A stretch of DNA of 64,000 bases from the NCBI GenBank assembly GCA_026874595.1, contig CM049317.1, positions 18,497,882-18,561,881 of the forward strand, read 5' to 3'. This DNA comes from Sipunculus nudus (lineage: Eukaryota; Annelida; Sipuncula; Golfingiida; Sipunculidae). Shown piece by piece: positions 59,688-64,000 of this stretch; the stretch's first letter is position 1; every line of letters begins with the position of its first letter. The notes under the pieces are model-generated. The model had not been told where the DNA came from. It saw nothing but the letters and a program-made list of their open reading frames with translations, and ran no database searches. The position numbers and the translations under genes are program-made.

Positions 59688-62600
59688 TAACATTGTGTGC
59701 ATTAAGCAGAAATATTTGGTATTTGATCATTTCAGTTAGGGCCATACAGGAACAATCCCTTTTGAGTGTAAGCAATGGTCTTTTATTTTGGCTGTTGATC
59801 TTAATTAACTTCCATCTAAGTTATATATAGGATATCTATGATATATGTACAGTAGCCCCATATACGAGTTTGTACGCATGCACTTCCTGTACTTTATTAG
59901 GTCTGTATCATTCATAAACATATCTCCGACCTTACTTTACATAAACTATACTATAGTATATCTTAAATATATATGTAACATATGAATCATCTTATGAGCT
60001 TGGTGTAATATACTCATCTATAAGCATGGTCCAGCGTATTCTTTAAATTATATTCACCAGTGCTTCAATAAAAATATAAAAACCGCAACCCCCACATGGT
60101 TTAGATCTTATTAAAACGTAGGACTATTGCAATTAATCTATTGAGTTTTGAACAGGGAGGGCACAATAATAAGAAATTTTCATAATTTATATATTCAGTT
60201 AAAGAACTGAAATATATGTCATATGACATTATTTCGCTCAGTAGGCTTACAAATTTATTTGTAAACACTGGCAAATTAATATCCAAACGTATCTGTAATT
60301 AAATTACATGTTCACGTCTGACAGCTGTAGTTTCATGCACATTGCAAAAATATAAAATTTGTACCGGTATTTTTTAAAAATCAAAACTAAGATTATGCCG
60401 GTAATGGGTTAATTTTTTTTTTTTTAAAGTGAACAACTCTAATGCCTTTCGTATTCCACTCAACATGCTGCACTTGTCCAGAATGAATTCGGGTGGTGTT
60501 TGTTACGGTAACTATGAAGTCACAAAACTGAAAAATATGCGGGCCGTGTACAAAAGTCGATAGCTGGGTGGCTTAGGCCGCTCACTTGATAAACAGAATT
60601 TTTTATATTTTAAAGCTTTTTTAACCAAAATAATTTCAAATGGATGTTACACAATCGTAAATAAAGCCATCTCTCAACGGTACGTATGATATACCAGGAA
60701 TCTAAAAATATCATTACAGTTCACCTTTAAGAGGAGTGGTTTGGCCATGCCACATGTTACTTATTAGGACTAATTATTGTGATTGGACCAGAGAAAGTCA
60801 AACCAATGCTGGTTTACGTTGAAGCCATTGTAAAATGTCAATCCCACATGGCGCAGATCTCTGAGAATATATTCTGGGATGACTTACCCTTTTCTTTATC
60901 GAAGGTAATGTTTTATAACGTTTCAACTATTGTTGAGAAAGATTTCTTTCTTTGACTAGAGTAAACATTGACCGGAATTTCTTGATAAGAAACCTTTTGT
61001 TGTCTTTAGATTTCCCTGATTTGACAGGTTATTTTGGTATCTGTGAATGCCGGTGGAATTCGGTTAAGAGGATAATGAGGGAATACGAGACTATAATTAT
61101 GAGATATTATTAAAAAGAATATTTGAAGTACCAAGTAAATTATTCAGTGATTAAAAATAAAATCTAACCCTGTAAAGGGTCCTAGTGACTTGCATTTAGA
61201 TTCAACGTTTATAAGTTATCATATACAAGATGTATTCGTAAATTTACGGATTAATATCTCTTTGTTTAGTTATAGAGTGTCACACAACACCAAAAACTTA
61301 ATTTAAATTCCGATTATAACTGTTCTCGACCTGAGTCTTGCGGGAGAAAGATTCTTCGGAACAAATATCATGGAGTATTTATGTAACCTGTTCACCGGAT
61401 CCATAGAGGAAATATCAAGATCTGTTTCATTCAAGTTAATAAATTGATTACCGTTTGTACTTAATTATATTTAGATGCTTATTCAATTTAATGTCAGCCT
61501 CGTGCCAGCTGTGTAACCTTTGGAGGATAACCTATTGTAAACACTCTACGTTATGCACTTTGTTGTACTGCTGTGTTGTGAAATTAATCTTGTTATTTTA
61601 TTCTGTAAAACTTAATTGTCTTTTTTTCAAAGAGAGTCTGATACCTGCCATTATTCTTCTATTTCCCTTTCCATGGAATGGTATCATTAGCCAATAGTTA
61701 AGATGAGCCAATCAGCTGACTGTTGGCAGTGGCCAGTGCTAATTGCACTTGAGCCTGGTCCCCAGGCTCCTGGCTGCCTATGGGCCGTGGTCACAGTTTT
61801 TCAGCTGGAATATGGCCACATTTTTGGGTGGTTTTCTCTACTAAAATTTGAGAACTTTGGTTCTATTTAATCTATTAAGAAAATTTAAAATGCATTACAC
61901 TATACCCATAATTACCTATTCCATCATGCTTGAATTTTATTCTTTTGTATCATTTTGAAAAATTAACTGATATACCTGTTCCTGGTATGATTGATTGAAC
62001 GACCTTATTTGTCCGTGACCCTTTTAAATTAAAGTGCATATATGTCCTTATTTATAATATATACCAAAACATCATGTTAATTATTGAACTTACTTGAAAA
62101 TCAGTTCATTAAATCAGGAACATTTAAATGGCCAATCGCATACTCTTGTATAAAAGTAGAATTGTATAAATTCAGTAACCCTCGGATTTACTTCTCAGTT
62201 TAATATGAAATGGAAATAACCATCCAATAAATGTCTAAATTACTTTATTATTAATAATGAAGATAACGGGTGATTGCTCGACTTCTTCACAAAGTCGGCT
62301 CTGAGTGACAACTGTGCATGCCCGGGGGACAAACTTTCAGCTCTTCCCGAAATTCACACATAAAGTTCCAAAAGGAAATAGAATTAATACTTAAACGGCT
62401 GGTCACAAAGCATAAGCCTCTTTGTTTATACATAATTTACACTGATAATTTAATTTATTATTATTATTTTTTTTCATATTCCTTTCATCAATTTTTTGGT
62501 CAGACTTACGCTATTAGTGGCGACATCTGCTGTTAATGGCTAAAACTATATACATATGGACCAGAGAGGCCGATCTTTGCCGATCAAGGCCTTCCGTTCC

Positions 62601-64000
62601 GTGTGTGCCCCACCCACAGGGATTCCTATCTGAAAACGAGGCTAACTGGGAAACCCCCCACAACAAAGTCTCAGGTGCCCGCTTCTTCAATCCGAATAGC
62701 AGGGTAGAATTTATGTCAAACGCAAGTTGATCATGCGGGTAAGATCATTGATTTTTAATGCATAACGTTACTTTTATGACACTTTTAACAGCCAGAGATA
62801 TTCAGTTGTGAAGCAATAAATGACAAATGGATAGAACTCAGAAATTTGCAAGTCATGCCTATAAATTAATTATAGTATCGATCTATAACGACACTCGGTT
62901 GACGACACAGTCAAACTTGACGGTTGTCTTACCGAGCCTGACAAAGGTACGTTTTCGGACAGATTAGGTAAAATCTGCTGAGTCACGGTTATTCAGAAGT
63001 TGTGGAAATTGAATAGTAACAACTATGGAAACAGTTGGTCTGTTAGACTTGGCATGAAACTGCATACACTTAACTGTGGGAGTCCCTCTGCAGTGCACCC
63101 AGCCTGAGCAGGAGACACTGAAAGGGTAAGTAGCTAGGTACCGGCAGGTAATTATATTTAATCTGGACCCACTTATAAAGTCTCTGTCTCTGTGGAAAGG
63201 GTCTAAAAGTCTGCTTGGCCAGTACTCTTATTATAACCAGGCCACTGTTATACTACTAGTTCAGAACTGGACACTGAGAGGCCTCAATTATCCCCCCCCC
63301 CCCCCCCCCCCCACGGTTAAGCCCTGTCGTTCTGCATGCAAAGGGTACACTTGGGTTAAATTGAACACAAAGTGACCGGTATAGTTAAAAGAATATATTC
63401 AGGAATTTTTTCAGCAAGAAATTTTTATAAATCTCATTAATTTCCATAGCTTTTGTCCAGGAATTTTTTTTGTTTCCCCTAAATCCAGTTTGGGTAACCT
63501 TCAGGCGAATGAAATGATCATTTGCAAAATTTGGCCATGCCTGATTACATCAAAGTTATGAAAAGAAATATGTATTACATTCTGGCAGTGATTTTATTTT
63601 TGTTCCTGGACAAAATATCCAATAATTTTTTATTGTTAATAATAAAAAAAATGTTTTATTGAGGGATAAACAGAGTATCGCCGTAAGAAGGAAAAGAATG
63701 TTACATTTCACACCTACAAGCACCACCTACAACCAAGTATTTGTAGTATATATTCAGGCATTTATCTCAGGAGGTGTTTGATGTGTCCACCCGAAAATTT
63801 GTATGTTCATAAATCTTGGATTGGTTTACATGTATTCAAGACTGGTGGCACTACCTACAATCAGTTTCATCTGGCATCCATCTGTAGATCTGTTATTGGT
63901 AAAAATCACAGAGAGCCCTAGATGCATATCAATGATATAATGTAATGATATCATGGTAGTTTTAAAATTTCTATTATAGGAATAGAAAACTCTTTCCTAA
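59688..64000. other. No gene seen in the last 4.3 kb; C21 tract
   Basis: Mostly AT-rich. A run of 21 C sits at 63292-63312. A somewhat GC-richer patch at 62550-62740 has a 64-codon frame without a recognisable domain. A GTAAG donor-like site follows CTGAAAGG near 63126. None is enough to call a gene. Confidence 0.4.

Noticed and set aside
60555-60595. tRNA-like A-box sequence (GGGTGGCTTAGGCCGCTCAC)
   Set aside because: No B box or acceptor-stem partner follows, so a tRNA gene or SINE cannot be supported.

Overview
The window looks like nuclear DNA of a marine mollusc, most likely a bivalve. The genome is AT-rich with large introns. It contains many (TA)n microsatellites, tRNA-derived SINEs, GACGGACG-type dispersed repeats and gene families with metazoan introns. 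The taxonomic call is inference from repeat style, because no rRNA or mitochondrial marker is present. Most of the 64 kb is repetitive or non-coding. I can support four protein-coding loci.

Layout. 1-11,833 (+): the 3' end of a receptor-type guanylate cyclase gene. The last three coding exons (3386-3484, 9848-9939, 11726-11833) join in frame to give the end of the catalytic domain and a short C-terminal tail. Upstream exons lie outside the window. The introns hold SINE fragments and two large arrays of a 17-bp minisatellite whose unit contains a near-palindrome. 13,969-14,491: a ~31-bp minisatellite. 16,499-21,740 (-): a three-exon gene for a 95-residue secreted protein with one WAP four-disulfide core. 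24-31 kb: no supportable gene. It holds a solo-LTR-like element inside a (TA)n tract, a TATA-bearing region of unknown nature, and a ~140-bp tandem repeat rich in AGGTCA half-sites. 31,308-39,736 (-): a large gene of two certain exons plus one probable cassette exon. The product of about 1160 aa resembles a transposase-derived metazoan family but appears to lack most catalytic acids. Its intron is packed with dispersed repeats. 40-48.7 kb: four old paralogous modules, each with a GCGCATGCG motif, separated by a non-autonomous hAT-like element with an 8-bp target duplication. 50,597-51,088 (-): an exon holding a complete OTU cysteine-protease domain, with a broken second copy near 52.1 kb. 52.5-56.5 kb: another diverged tandem duplication. 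57,604-59,683: a ~2.1-kb element with long inverted repeats that each contain a 48-bp palindrome. 59.7-64 kb: nothing supportable.

The genes do not form a pathway. They are separate loci embedded in mobile and tandem DNA. The most interesting items are the transposase-derived gene with its degenerate catalytic positions, the palindromic 17-bp arrays with their conserved flank and exact higher-order periods, and the four-fold repeated GCGCATGCG modules.
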